64,000 bases of DNA from Comamonas thiooxydans (GTDB lineage Bacteria > Pseudomonadota > Gammaproteobacteria > Burkholderiales > Burkholderiaceae_C), in assembly GCF_000964545.1 (NCBI RefSeq), contig NZ_BBVD01000015.1:1-64000 (forward strand), read 5' to 3'. The position numbers and the translations under genes are program-made. Below are positions 8,217 to 17,183 of the stretch, in pieces. Below the pieces are notes generated by a model. It did no database searches. It worked only from the letters and a program-made list of their open reading frames with translations, and had not been told where the DNA came from. Each line of letters opens with the position of its first letter. The stretch's first letter is position 1.

Positions 8217-9505
8217 TTCAGTCTCCAAGATTGGTGCAGGCGCTCGCCATGCCACAGGCAAGCCCAGGCCATCAGTTTGAACAGGCAGGGAAGGCCTCCA
8301 TATGCCCATGCCAGTGCCTGCAAGCCGGCAGGGTCGGTCGTGCCGCTGCGGTATCCCATTGCGGCAAGAAGCGGCAGGCACAGTCCAGCTGCCAATGCCA
8401 GATTGAGCTTGGCAGCACAGGCCCACCAACCTAGATAGCGTCCCTCTGCAGAGCCTCCTTGGCCAGACTCGTGGATGACGCCGGTCAGTAAAGCCCCAGG
8501 CAGCGCCAGATCTGCCCCGAGGGCCAATCCGCTTGTCAGACAGATGATGGTGAAGATCCAGCTGTCGCCGGCCCCGAGCCAGGGGGTGATGGAAAATGCG
8601 ACCACGCTCGCCAGCATGCCGGCGCGCCAACTGGGCGCCAGCCCCCAGCGCGAGACAGCCTTCACCCACAGTGGCAATCCCGCAGCGGCGGCACCGAAAT
8701 AGCACAATAGAAGTAGTGGCTGCAGATCCGGCGCATGCAAGCGATCCATCACGAAGAACGGCAGCAGTGTGGCGGGTATTGCTGCTGCCACGCCGTTGAG
8801 CATGAATACAGATAGCAATCTGCGAAAACTTGCGTCCGCCCATGGTGAGGGCATAGCAGGCTTGGTGTGCAGTTGCACGGTGGACGCCGGTATCGCACTG
8901 GACCGTTGCAGGCTATGCAGCCCTAGCAAGCCCAGGACAAGCGCCATCATGAGCACCAGGCTGGTGGAATCAAAACCCAGCCAGGTAGGCAGCACGCTAG
9001 CCAGCAGCACGCCAGCGAGGGTGGCGCCTTCGCGCCAGGCCGTCACGCGCGCGCGCCAGTCGGGCTCGCCGCCCCAGCGCGTGCCCCAGGCCTGGTGCAA
9101 GATGCTCACGGCGCTATAGGCCAGAGTGCAGAGCAGCAGGCTGGCAGCCAGCCAGCCCAGTAGACCAGCCTGGCTGGCGTTTGGAGGATGCCACAGCGCA
9201 GCGAAGCCCAATGCCATGAGCACGCTGCCCAGCACCGCGGCCAGCCATGCGGCACGCAGCCCGCTCTCCAGCAGGCGATCGGCCATGCGTCCCAGGGCTG
9301 GGTCGAGCACCGCGTCCAGAGCGCGGGTGGCAAGCAGTACCGCCCCCAGGCCAGCCAAGGGCACCCCGGCGGCCACTGCATAGTGATGAGGCAGGTTGAC
9401 ATACAGCGGCAGCGACACAAATGCCAGCGGCACCCCGAGACCTCCATAAGCGAGCCCCACACGCCAGGGCAGCGGCTTGGATGGAGCTGAGCTGGGGGAG
9501 GGCAT
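8213..9505 (-). CDS. MFS transporter (glycoside-pentoside-hexuronide-like, COG2211)
   Basis: A 430-residue transporter with about twelve membrane helices. Early features are GLAYGGLGVPLAFVSLPLYV and the cytoplasmic loop LATRALDAVLDPALGRMADR; the D-P-x-x-G-x-x-D pattern is the MelB/GPH-type signature. It belongs to the MFS branch found in photolyase-associated clusters. The start at 9505 follows a good Shine-Dalgarno (ggagacaaag). The frame is open upstream to 9637 but that part overlaps the preceding gene. The cargo is unknown; given its neighbours, a lipid or lipid precursor is more likely than a sugar, but that is inference. Confidence 0.85.
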   Translation of the reverse strand: MPSPSSAPSKPLPWRVGLAYGGLGVPLAFVSLPLYVNLPHHYAVAAGVPLAGLGAVLLATRALDAVLDPALGRMADRLLESGLRAAWLAAVLGSVLMALGFAALWHPPNASQAGLLGWLAASLLLCTLAYSAVSILHQAWGTRWGGEPDWRARVTAWREGATLAGVLLASVLPTWLGFDSTSLVLMMALVLGLLGLHSLQRSSAIPASTVQLHTKPAMPSPWADASFRRLLSVFMLNGVAAAIPATLLPFFVMDRLHAPDLQPLLLLCYFGAAAAGLPLWVKAVSRWGLAPSWRAGMLASVVAFSITPWLGAGDSWIFTIICLTSGLALGADLALPGALLTGVIHESGQGGSAEGRYLGWWACAAKLNLALAAGLCLPLLAAMGYRSGTTDPAGLQALAWAYGGLPCLFKLMAWACLWHGERLHQSWRLK

Positions 9506-9518
9506 GGTCTTTGTCTCC

Positions 9519-10088
9519 TCAGCGCTTGCCCAGCAGCGCAGCGCGTAGGCCAGGCGCCGAAGTCTGATCAGACAGCCAGATGCCAAAAAACAGGCGCGCG
9601 TACTCTGCATCCTGCAGGCGTGCGGTTTCGCGTCCATTGTGGAAAAAGCTCACATCGCCGGCTCCGTCAGTCAAGCCCAGCAGTCGATCCTGCGCAGCGA
9701 CATCAGGAAAGGCCTGCTTCATCATCAGCAGCCACTGGCGTGCCTGTGCTTCGGAGAAGCTGCCCACGCGCCGCATCTCGGCCACCGATCGCTCGGCGAT
9801 GGCCTCACCCTCCAGCTTGCGGTCATAGACCAGCTCCAACGCGAACGGCTGGCGTGCATAGTCCGTCGGCTCGAAGTCCGCCTGCGCCCAGAGACGGGCC
9901 TCGTAGACCCGCAGGCCAAAAAAGCGCAGCACGCCGCTTCCGATCAGGCGCGCCGAGGGCAGGGTGGAGCGCAGCTCCGCAGGGGCGGCAGGCGTAGCTG
10001 CCAAGAGGTTGTTGGTCATTAGAGTCATAGTGGGAGCAAGAAGGCTGACGCTCCAGACCAGGGCTTGGCGCCGTCGAATGTCATGCAT
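9519..10088 (-). CDS. Chalcone-isomerase-like protein, exported
   Basis: A 189-residue protein. The N-terminal stretch (RRRQALVWSVSLLAPTMTLM) looks like a signal sequence. The mature part has LIGSGVLRFFGLRVYEARLWA, which matches the chalcone-isomerase-like fold opening, then LELVYDRKLEGEAIAERSVAEM, and a C-terminal FFGIWLSDQTSAPGLRAALLG that is characteristic of this bacterial family. Fatty-acid binding is known for plant members of the fold; in bacteria the role is not settled. The start at 10088 overlaps the Cfa stop by eight bases, so it is read in the same operon. Confidence 0.85.
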   Translation of the reverse strand: MHDIRRRQALVWSVSLLAPTMTLMTNNLLAATPAAPAELRSTLPSARLIGSGVLRFFGLRVYEARLWAQADFEPTDYARQPFALELVYDRKLEGEAIAERSVAEMRRVGSFSEAQARQWLLMMKQAFPDVAAQDRLLGLTDGAGDVSFFHNGRETARLQDAEYARLFFGIWLSDQTSAPGLRAALLGKR

Positions 10089-11352
10089 GGTCAGGCCTGC
10101 GCAAAGTGAACTGGACCACATCGGTGTTGCCCGTATCAAAGGCCGCTTCGCAATAGGCCAGGTAAAACCTCCAAATGCGCACAAAGCGCTCATCGAAGCC
10201 CAGGCTTCGCACCTCATCAAGGCGCTGCTCAAAGGCGTGACGCCAGCGTCTGAGCGTTTCGGCATAGTCCTTGCCAAAGCGCATCTTCTTTTCCACCGTC
10301 AGGCCGGCGCGTTGGGCCTCTTGCTCGAAGGCCGTAACGCTCGGTAACAGACCGCCTGGGAAAATGAACTGCTGGATGAAGTCGGTGGAGTGCAGATAGC
10401 GCGCAAACAGGTCTTCGCGCAGGGTGATGGATTGCAGGCAAGCGTAGCCGCCGGGCTTGAGGCAGTCGCGTAACGCCTGGAAATAAGTACGCCAGTATTC
10501 ATGCCCGACAGCCTCGAACATCTCGATGGACACAATGGCATCAAAGGGCTGTGTTGCATGTTCAGCCGCCAGATCCCGGTAATCCTGGTAACGCAGGTCG
10601 ACCTGTGCCTGCAAGCCTGCTTGTGTGATGCGCTGCATGCCCCACTGCAGCTGCTCGCGCGACAAGGTGACGCCGGTCACCTGCGCGCCAAATTGCGTGG
10701 CGGCCGTCTCTGCCAGCGCCCCCCAGCCACAGCCGATTTCCAGCAGGCGCTGACCAGGCTGGAGTCCTGTCTCACTCAAGGCACGTCTTATTTTGGAGCG
10801 CTGTGCCTGCTCCAGGTCGGTCGCTTGCAAGGGCGTACCGCTGAGCCCTTCGAACCAGGCAGAGCTGTAGCTCATGGTGGGATCCAGCCACAGCCGATAA
10901 AAATCGTTACCCAGGTCATAGTGGGCATGAATGTTTTTGGCGCTGCCCGCCCGCGTATTGCGGCGAAGCAGGTGGCGCAGCCTGAAGCCCAGGCGACCCC
11001 ACCAGTGGCCGTACACCAGTTGCTCCAGGTGATCGCGATTGCTGATGCAAAGACGCAACAGGGCACTGAGGTCAGAGCTGTCCCATTGGCCCTCGATATA
11101 GCCCTCGGCCAGCCCGATATCGCCCGAGCTCAGGATGCGGTCCAAAGCTTCCCAGTGCTGGATTGCACAGCGTGCATCTGCTTCCGCTGTGATCTGCTTC
11201 GGGAAATGGCGCACTCGTCCATCAGGCAATTGCAAATCCAGTTGGCCGTGCGGCAAATGCTCCAACAGCTTCATGACGCGACTGGCGCTGCGTGGCAGGG
11301 AGCGCGTTGAACCGGCGGACTTGCTCAGTAGGGGGACAGTGGTCGTGTTCAT
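10081..11352 (-). CDS. cfa: Cyclopropane-fatty-acyl-phospholipid synthase-like methyltransferase
   Basis: A SAM-dependent enzyme acting on unsaturated acyl chains of membrane phospholipids. The product is 423 residues. The C-terminal catalytic domain has LLEIGCGWGALAETAA (SAM motif I), followed by GVTLSREQLQWG, VSIEMFEAVGHEYW (active-site region) and FIFPGGLLPS, all standard CFAS blocks. The start at 11352 overlaps the DUF1365 stop by four bases (ATGA). Cfa-like proteins in these clusters can carry out modifications other than cyclopropanation, such as steps of furan fatty acid formation in Rhodobacter; which reaction this one performs cannot be read from sequence. Confidence 0.9.
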   Translation of the reverse strand: MNTTTVPLLSKSAGSTRSLPRSASRVMKLLEHLPHGQLDLQLPDGRVRHFPKQITAEADARCAIQHWEALDRILSSGDIGLAEGYIEGQWDSSDLSALLRLCISNRDHLEQLVYGHWWGRLGFRLRHLLRRNTRAGSAKNIHAHYDLGNDFYRLWLDPTMSYSSAWFEGLSGTPLQATDLEQAQRSKIRRALSETGLQPGQRLLEIGCGWGALAETAATQFGAQVTGVTLSREQLQWGMQRITQAGLQAQVDLRYQDYRDLAAEHATQPFDAIVSIEMFEAVGHEYWRTYFQALRDCLKPGGYACLQSITLREDLFARYLHSTDFIQQFIFPGGLLPSVTAFEQEAQRAGLTVEKKMRFGKDYAETLRRWRHAFEQRLDEVRSLGFDERFVRIWRFYLAYCEAAFDTGNTDVVQFTLRRPDHA

Positions 11353-12101
11353 CGTGTTACAAAGCGCTTGGGCGCAGGTGGTTTGCGATGGAAAGGAAGC
11401 CGCTTCGCCCAAAGGCGGAGTGCCTGCCAGTGGATGCGGAAGATGACTCCGAGTGTCATCAGCGGCGTGCCGAAGAAAGCCTGGCGCACTGTGGAGGTGT
11501 TCAAGGGATGCAGTGTCCCTTCGACGCCCGTGCGCAGCAGCGGCCCTGTCTCGTCGTAGAGATCCACGAGCGCCAGATTGGTGCTTTCACTGCGTTTGAA
11601 GCGGAAGCGATACTCTCCCTGGGTCTCGCAAAATGGTGAGACATGAAAGCACTTGTGCGCCACATGCTCGCAATCCCAGGCGAGCTGAGGTCCTGCGAGA
11701 AGATAGGCATGACGCTCACCAAAGGTGTTGTTGACCTCGGCCAGGATTGCTGCCAGCGTGCCATCTGCTCGGTGTGCGTACCAGAAACTCACCGGCTTGA
11801 AGGCATAGCCCAGCACGCGGGGAAAGGTATGCAGCCAGATTTCTCCATCTGCATCCCGGATACCTTCTTCCTGCAACAGCTTTTCGAACCAGGCCAAAGA
11901 GTCGCAGCTGCCGTCGCCATGATCGCTGTCATGAAAGCTGAGCCAGCCGCGCCGATTGCGCCGCAGCACTGCAACCGGATGCTCACGCAGGCTTCGCATG
12001 GGAAGCAGTAGAAAATATCCGGGGTAACGGAATGCATGCTCGACTGGCCGAAGCCGGCGATGCCAGATATGGCCAAAGCCAATCAGAGGAGGAACGCTCA
12101 T
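11349..12101 (-). CDS. DUF1365 family protein
   Basis: A 250-residue protein of the DUF1365 family. Recognisable blocks are GHIWHRRLRPVEHAFRYPGY at the start, FPRVLGYAFKPVSFWYAHRA and LAEVNNTFGERHAYLL in the middle, and HKCFHVSPFCETQGEYRFRF later. The function is unproven; the family nearly always sits between an FAD amine oxidase and a Cfa-like enzyme, as here, and is presumed to work on the same lipid. Four-base overlaps with both neighbouring genes indicate tight coupling. Confidence 0.92.
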   Translation of the reverse strand: MSVPPLIGFGHIWHRRLRPVEHAFRYPGYFLLLPMRSLREHPVAVLRRNRRGWLSFHDSDHGDGSCDSLAWFEKLLQEEGIRDADGEIWLHTFPRVLGYAFKPVSFWYAHRADGTLAAILAEVNNTFGERHAYLLAGPQLAWDCEHVAHKCFHVSPFCETQGEYRFRFKRSESTNLALVDLYDETGPLLRTGVEGTLHPLNTSTVRQAFFGTPLMTLGVIFRIHWQALRLWAKRLPFHRKPPAPKRFVTR

Positions 12102-13447
12102 AGAGCTTCCTCCAAGATGGCCCCTGGGAGCACTGGTTGCTGTGTGTGGCTCAGAGAGTGGAGCACTCCATCGGCAGCTTCGAGACCTGAGCGTAAGCCA
12201 TCTTCATGAAACCCATAGCCACACCAAGCGCCACAAAACCAAGTATTGCGCCTACCTTGTAACTCACCAACACGCTGTTGTGCAAAGATCGCAGCCTGGT
12301 CGAAAACAGGGTGGCTGTACTGAATACGCGCATGAACTTTGTTGTCGGCAACTGGTCGAGTCGGATTCAGTGAAACCAGTACGGGTTGCTGCCAAGGCAG
12401 GGGCTGTAAACGGTTGATCAGATAGTGCAGACAGACACCGGCATTCTCTGCGCTGAGGGAGGGTGCACGTTCATAGTTCCAGGCCGCCCAGGCTGCCTGG
12501 CGTTGCGGCAGCACGGCTGTATCGGTATGCAGAACTGCTTCATTGGGCTGGTATCGAATTCCACCTAGCACTGCACGCTCCAACGGTGTCGCATCTTGAC
12601 CCAGCAAACGCAACGCCTGGTCACTGTGGCAGGCCAAAACAACCGCATCAAAATGCTCCGACCCATGGGGCATCTGCAGCATGACCCCATGCATATCGCG
12701 CTTCAAACTCAGCACTGGGGTATCCAATCTGGTTTCATGGCGACCATCCTGCTTAATTCGGGCAATCACGCGACGCACGTATTGCTGAGAACCGCCGCGC
12801 ACGGTGTACCACTGAGGCCGATGTGTGACCTGGATCAGACCATGGTTGTGGCAAAAGCGAATCAAGGTGGCGACGGGAAAGCGCAGCATCTGATCCGTAG
12901 GGCAGGACCAGATGCATCCAATCATGGGCAGCAGATAGTCGCTGCGAAACGCTTTACCGAAGCCATGCTGGTCCAGAAAGTCCTCTATTGACGTATTGAG
13001 CTGTGCCTCGATCTGGCGTTCTGCGATATCTGTGGTCAGGCGGTTGAAGCGCAAGATCTCGAGCAGCATGCCGATAAAGCGGGGACGCAGCAGATTTCTG
13101 CGTTGAGCGAAAACTCCTCCTAAGGAGCTTCCGCTCCACTCAAGTCCGCACCTGCCATCGACGCTGGGAACTTGAACTGAAAAAGACATCTCGGAAGGTG
13201 CCGTTTCCACATTGAGTTCACTAAACAGCTGCGTGAGCATGGGGTAGGTACGATGATTGAATACTAGGAATCCTGTATCTACGCCATGGCTTACATCATC
13301 AAGGCAGAGCTCTAACGTGTTGGCATGTCCGCCGAAATGGCTGGTCGCTTCGATTAAGCAAACGCCGTGCGATGCTTGGGTGGTAGCCAGACGAAATGCG
13401 GCGGCCAGACCGGATATACCCGAACCGATAACAGCTATACGAGGCAT
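12098..13447 (-). CDS. FAD-dependent amine-oxidase family protein (COG2907)
   Basis: A 449-residue flavoprotein and the first gene of the minus-strand operon. It has the dinucleotide-binding motif IAVIGSGISGLAAAFRLA at the N-terminus, an acidic strand-two end (VCLIEATSHFGGHANTLEL) with the GGHA flavin-contact block, and the C-terminal TWFCGAWCGYGFHEDGL segment that matches the FAD-binding end of this group. It is related to squalene/phytoene desaturase-like amine oxidases. A good Shine-Dalgarno (aaggagct) precedes the ATG at 13447. In related clusters this protein is linked to oxidation or desaturation of modified fatty acids; its exact chemistry here is inference. Confidence 0.9.
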   Translation of the reverse strand: MPRIAVIGSGISGLAAAFRLATTQASHGVCLIEATSHFGGHANTLELCLDDVSHGVDTGFLVFNHRTYPMLTQLFSELNVETAPSEMSFSVQVPSVDGRCGLEWSGSSLGGVFAQRRNLLRPRFIGMLLEILRFNRLTTDIAERQIEAQLNTSIEDFLDQHGFGKAFRSDYLLPMIGCIWSCPTDQMLRFPVATLIRFCHNHGLIQVTHRPQWYTVRGGSQQYVRRVIARIKQDGRHETRLDTPVLSLKRDMHGVMLQMPHGSEHFDAVVLACHSDQALRLLGQDATPLERAVLGGIRYQPNEAVLHTDTAVLPQRQAAWAAWNYERAPSLSAENAGVCLHYLINRLQPLPWQQPVLVSLNPTRPVADNKVHARIQYSHPVFDQAAIFAQQRVGELQGRRNTWFCGAWCGYGFHEDGLRSGLEAADGVLHSLSHTQQPVLPGAILEEAL

Positions 13448-13501
13448 GAAAGCTCCTTGAAGTATTGGGTGAACACTCAAGAAAACCGAAAAGATCAAAT
13501 C

Positions 13502-13519
13502 TTGAACTGCTTAGTTCAA
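13502..13519. promoter_or_regulatory. Perfect inverted repeat, candidate TetR operator
   Basis: TTGAACT and AGTTCAA flank a four-base GCTT spacer, a perfect 7-4-7 palindrome. It lies in the 136-base divergent region between the amine-oxidase operon and the TetR gene, 55 bases upstream of the operon's first ATG. Position, size and symmetry suit a TetR dimer site that would repress the operon and possibly the regulator itself. Confidence 0.5.
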
Positions 13520-13583
13520 ACTATAAACCTTAAATTTCAAATTTGCACTACCTGGTGTGCAAGATGATCTTGTGCGTCCTAAA

Positions 13584-14228
13584 ATGTTGGCTATGAACGC
13601 TCGGTCAACAATCAAAGAACAAATTCAACGTGTACGGGAAGAGGCTGTCGTGGCGGCGGTGAACCGCCTTTTGGCGACTAAGGGCTACGACGCGATGACG
13701 GTGGATGAGGTCGCTGCTGAAGCAGGAGTCGCCAAGGCCAGTCTGTACAAGTTGTTTACTTCCAAAGAAGAGCTAGCCGGCGCAGCGATGGTCGGCGTGC
13801 TGGATCGTGCTTTGAGTTTTGTGGATGGCTTGCGCCGAGAGGCCGAGCAGGTAGCCGAATCCGGTCAGAGCACTCCTGCGCTGGATCAGCTCAAAGCAGT
13901 CGTGCGGTGGGCTATGCAAACGCAACTGGAAGGACAAATGCCCTCACTTCCGGCGCAAAATTCGAGTCTCAGCGCCTCATTGCAATCGAACGACGAGTAC
14001 ATGGATCGACTCATTGCGTTGAGCAATAGGCTCAGTACGTGGATTACCGAAGCCCAGACAGGTGGTCATTTGCAATTGCGACTACCCGCTGAACTAGTAC
14101 TCTACACTCTGTTCGCGCGCGCCTGCGATCCGGTCGTGGCATTGCTCAAGGAGTCAGGCCAATACACGCATGACCAGATCATCGACTGGGTAACAAGCAC
14201 GACTTTCGATGGTTTGGCCGTGAGATAG
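13584..14228 (+). CDS. TetR/AcrR family transcriptional regulator
   Basis: About 214 residues. The N-terminal DNA-binding domain is typical: VVAAVNRLLATKGYDAMTVDEVAAEAGVAKASLYKLFTSKEEL, with the helix-turn-helix in the second half and the standard LYKLF/SKEEL end. The C-terminal ligand domain is variable. The ATG at 13584 and another at 13593 are both possible; no strong Shine-Dalgarno decides between them. It is divergent to the lipid/redox operon, with a perfect palindrome in the shared promoter region, so it is likely the local repressor. Related clusters elsewhere are commonly controlled by MerR-type or ECF sigma/anti-sigma pairs, so a TetR here is a variation. Confidence 0.85.
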   Translation: MLAMNARSTIKEQIQRVREEAVVAAVNRLLATKGYDAMTVDEVAAEAGVAKASLYKLFTSKEELAGAAMVGVLDRALSFVDGLRREAEQVAESGQSTPALDQLKAVVRWAMQTQLEGQMPSLPAQNSSLSASLQSNDEYMDRLIALSNRLSTWITEAQTGGHLQLRLPAELVLYTLFARACDPVVALLKESGQYTHDQIIDWVTSTTFDGLAVR

Positions 14229-14331
14229 CGCTGCTCTCTCTTTGCTTTAGGGTTCGGAAGATTCGGACGATATTGATGGTGGGAAAGCCATCTCTTGCCA
14301 TCGTGGCAAAGATCGCCTCTAACGCCAATTG

Positions 14332-14829
14332 CTAGGATGCAGAGCCATTCGTGTGTACTGACTTTGCAGGCGCCGAAACCCTACGGCGCAACCAGCGCAT
14401 CAAGACCCCAAGCAACGGCAATTTCTCATACAACTCTTCTGCGGTGTCCCAGTAATCACGGTGGTGTGTTACGCGGCCTTCGCAATCGAAGCAAACAGAA
14501 GAAGCGCCGCGAATGCACTGCTCAACCTCGGATCGCCAGTGACCCAGCCGAAAACGGAACTCCCATTCCAGAAATGCGCGATGGCCTTGCACCAGAGTCT
14601 GGGTAACTACAAAGTGTGGCTCCTGCAACGAGGAAAACATGTGTTCAAAAATGCTGGCGATCGCTGCCACCCCACGAACTTCGTTGAAGGGATCTTTGAA
14701 GTAGGCATCCACCGCATAGTACGCGTCAAGCCGTTGTAGATGTTCTCCTGTCAGCCCTTCGTAGAACTCGACAAGCCTCTGAACAGCAACCCGACTGTCG
14801 TGGTTGCACGAAAATTTGTCCACATTCAT
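14332..14829 (-). CDS. NTF2-like (SnoaL-type) protein
   Basis: A 165-residue protein of the nuclear-transport-factor-2-like fold. Typical blocks are RLVEFYEGLTGEHLQRLDAYY, YFKDPFNEVRGVAAIASIFEHMF, FLEWEFRFR, and DYWDTAEELYEKLPLLGVLM. The DPFN..RG segment and the C-terminal YWD.AEELYEKLP pattern are characteristic of the version found next to photolyase/Cfa clusters. No catalytic role is known; such folds often bind a hydrophobic ligand. It is encoded downstream of and convergent to the TetR gene, outside the main operon but probably in the same functional group. Confidence 0.85.
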   Translation of the reverse strand: MNVDKFSCNHDSRVAVQRLVEFYEGLTGEHLQRLDAYYAVDAYFKDPFNEVRGVAAIASIFEHMFSSLQEPHFVVTQTLVQGHRAFLEWEFRFRLGHWRSEVEQCIRGASSVCFDCEGRVTHHRDYWDTAEELYEKLPLLGVLMRWLRRRVSAPAKSVHTNGSAS

Positions 14830-15456
14830 TGACTACTACCTGATGGTAAGCGCGTTATTAGGACAAGGCGAGCATAGAACACAGGCTTTAGGAAGCAGGC
14901 TTAACTTGCAACTCCCAAATAATAGTAGTTGCTCTGGTATGGCTAGGAGACTTTACTTGTGCTCTACCGGGACTCATTTAGGACTGAGTTTTCCCTAGGC
15001 GGATTTGCCGCCTGGGGCGAAGCCAGCTAGATGAAGAGGAGGATTCTTCCATCTTACCGGCCTGTGGACATAGAGGTCCACATTGTTGAGTTAGTAGTTG
15101 TGAGTGTTAGAAGTCGCTGCACGAACATCGAATTTCGTGAGCTCTAAGGAGGGATCGCGGTAGCGTTAGCGTTAGTCGTTCGAACACTCAATCTAGAGTC
15201 TGTGGTCGACTCATGCGTATTCCTGTTGAATTGACCGCCTGTGCGGTTGTGGCTGACCGGTCTACTGGTCGTGACCGACTGAGTTCGGCCAGAAGCTGAC
15301 CTTCATAACTTTTTATCGAGTGACCGCTTGCTGCCTCAAAGGAGGCGTTATTCAAACTCAGCCACGATGAGCGATGCCGACTGGCCATCACCATCAGCAA
15401 TTTCTCAGCAGCCACAAATGTCGTGGGGTAACTCTGCTGCATATAATTTCAGACCT
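14830..15456. other. Intergenic region with a perfect inverted repeat at 15063-15082
   Basis: About 630 bases separate the NTF2-like gene and the metal operon. No supported gene was found. One clear feature is TGTGGAC and GTCCACA around ATAGAG (15063-15082), a perfect 7-6-7 repeat that could be a protein-binding site or a small hairpin. The rest is low-information sequence that should include the promoter of the metal operon. Confidence 0.35.
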
Positions 15457-15810
15457 ATGATCCGCCGTCTGGCCATGTTCTTCGTGATGCTGAGCGTCTT
15501 CTGGCAAGCCCTTGCTGTGGCTGGCCAGATGCCTGTCTTTGCGTCTCATGAAGCACTTGAGCATGCGGCGATGCATCTTCAAGAGGAAGGTCACCATCAC
15601 AATGACGATGGTGCGGTTGAGCTTGATGAATCCTCTGATTCCAAACTGCACATGATGGCCAATGGGATGCCATCTGCAGCGCTCGAAGCATTCACCCTGA
15701 GTGTTCCGGTGCCCGACTGGGGAAGCTCTCCACTCTGCCCGGTCGTCGATTCCATGCTCCCCCATCCCATCCTGGAAGGGCTTCGACGGCCTCCCAGACA
15801 CACTGCCTAG
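15457..15810 (+). CDS. CzcI-like small secreted protein
   Basis: A 117-residue protein beginning MIRRLAMFFVMLSVFWQALA, a clear signal peptide. The mature part has a His cluster (EEGHHHNDDG) followed by acidic and Met residues, suited to metal binding. It occupies the place of czcI, the small periplasmic protein encoded first in czc operons of related genera, and precedes the CzcC gene by about 110 bases. The ATG at 15457 was chosen because the longer open frame from 15328 lacks a signal peptide. A regulatory or metal-buffering role is inferred from position and composition. Confidence 0.65.
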   Translation: MIRRLAMFFVMLSVFWQALAVAGQMPVFASHEALEHAAMHLQEEGHHHNDDGAVELDESSDSKLHMMANGMPSAALEAFTLSVPVPDWGSSPLCPVVDSMLPHPILEGLRRPPRHTA

Positions 15811-15923
15811 CTCACTTTAGGTCGGCTTCATTCGCCTGAAGCCATCCCTTTGTTCGTGCGAGCCATGCCTGTCGCGGTACATAGCGACGGCATCCCGTTG
15901 CACTCAGAGCATTTAGAGGCTTT

Positions 15924-17183
15924 GTGAACCCCAAATTCATATGGAGGCTCTGCATCATTGCAGGGCTGACGTCGGCGTGCACTTCTTATGCACAGCCAAT
16001 GGAAAGCGTTGCTGCGCCAAAAGCGAGCAGCAACATTCAAAAAACAACCTTGGCGACTGCCGTTGAGGCGGCCTGGAGCCGTGCCGTTGCCTCTGCAGAG
16101 GCGGCAGGTATCTCTCGCCAGGCCACGGCAGAAAAGAAAGCGTCAAGCGCTCTCTGGGCTGCACCACCCTCAGTGGAGCTGAGCCATCGAAATGATCGTC
16201 TGCAAAGCAATAACGGTGTCCGCGAAACGGAAGTGGCGTTAGCAGTCCCTCTCTGGCTTCCTGGTCAAAAAAGCGCCAAGCAGCAAGCCGCAGATTCGCT
16301 GTCATCTCTCTCTCAGTTGTCTGAAGCTGAGGGAAAACTGCGTGTTGCAGAGGTCGTCCGTGAGTTGCATTGGCAGATTGCTGAGTTGCAGGCCAGCCAA
16401 TCTTTGTCAAAGCAGCAGACCAGCACTTTTGCGGCCATCGCATCAGACGTGGATAAACGTGTCAAAGCTGGTGATCTGGCAAGAGCAGATGCTTTGGCAG
16501 CCAAGGGGGAGCTTTTAAGCGCACAAGCAGCTCAGTCACAGGCTGAAACCCAGCTTGAAGCAGCGAAGCGCCAGTGGACAGCCCTGACAGGATTGGCCCA
16601 AACACCTGACGCTACGTTTGCGAGTGCTGAAAGCCCGTCTCCTCGCCAGTTGGCTGAGCATCCCGAGCTGTTGCGTGCAGAACAGCAAGTAGACCTAGCA
16701 CGTAAGCGTTTGGACTTGGTTGCCAAATCGAATCGCAGTGCTCCAGAGTTGATCACCAAACTCAGGCAAGACATGCCAGGCCATGGCCAGGGTTCCGCCT
16801 ACAGCCTGGGCCTTGCTGTTCGTATTCCTTTCGGCACAGACGATAGAAATGCGCCACTGCAAGCTGCCGCATTGACAGAGCTAGAGGTGGCCCAAAGCAA
16901 AGAGCAGGTGCTTCGCGCGCAGCTGTCTGCCCGCATGGAAAGCGCCAAGGCTGCAGCAGAGGCAAGTCAGTTGCAGTTGCAGACCGAGCGTGAAAAAGCC
17001 TCTTTGCTTAACGAACGAGCCAAGCTGATTCGTACCTCCTTCAATACAGGCGAGACATCGCTCCCAGAGCTTCTGCGCGCAGCCATTGCCGCAGCTCAAG
17101 CCGACTACAGCGCTGCCCGGCAGGAGGCTGCATTTGGCCTCGCACGTGCACGTCTTCAACAAGCCTACGGACAACTGCCATGA
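15924..17183 (+). CDS. czcC: Outer-membrane factor of the metal efflux pump (CzcC, TolC family)
   Basis: A 419-residue outer-membrane efflux protein starting with GTG at 15924 and a signal peptide (WRLCIIAGLTSACTSYAQ). It has the long alternating helical repeats of the OEP/TolC family: one repeat around REVVRELHWQIAELQASQSL to QLEAAKRQW, a second around RAEQQVDLARKRLDL to the C-terminal ALARARLQQAYG segment. It forms the exit duct of the tripartite heavy-metal efflux complex. The stop overlaps the next start (ATGA at 17180). The GTG is supported by the lack of an in-frame ATG upstream of the mature part. Confidence 0.85.
   Translation: MNPKFIWRLCIIAGLTSACTSYAQPMESVAAPKASSNIQKTTLATAVEAAWSRAVASAEAAGISRQATAEKKASSALWAAPPSVELSHRNDRLQSNNGVRETEVALAVPLWLPGQKSAKQQAADSLSSLSQLSEAEGKLRVAEVVRELHWQIAELQASQSLSKQQTSTFAAIASDVDKRVKAGDLARADALAAKGELLSAQAAQSQAETQLEAAKRQWTALTGLAQTPDATFASAESPSPRQLAEHPELLRAEQQVDLARKRLDLVAKSNRSAPELITKLRQDMPGHGQGSAYSLGLAVRIPFGTDDRNAPLQAAALTELEVAQSKEQVLRAQLSARMESAKAAAEASQLQLQTEREKASLLNERAKLIRTSFNTGETSLPELLRAAIAAAQADYSAARQEAAFGLARARLQQAYGQLP

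Noticed and set aside
8217..8843. N-terminal extension of the DUF3833 frame
   Set aside because: It overlaps the MFS gene out of frame and carries no signal peptide; the lipoprotein signal starts at 8216.
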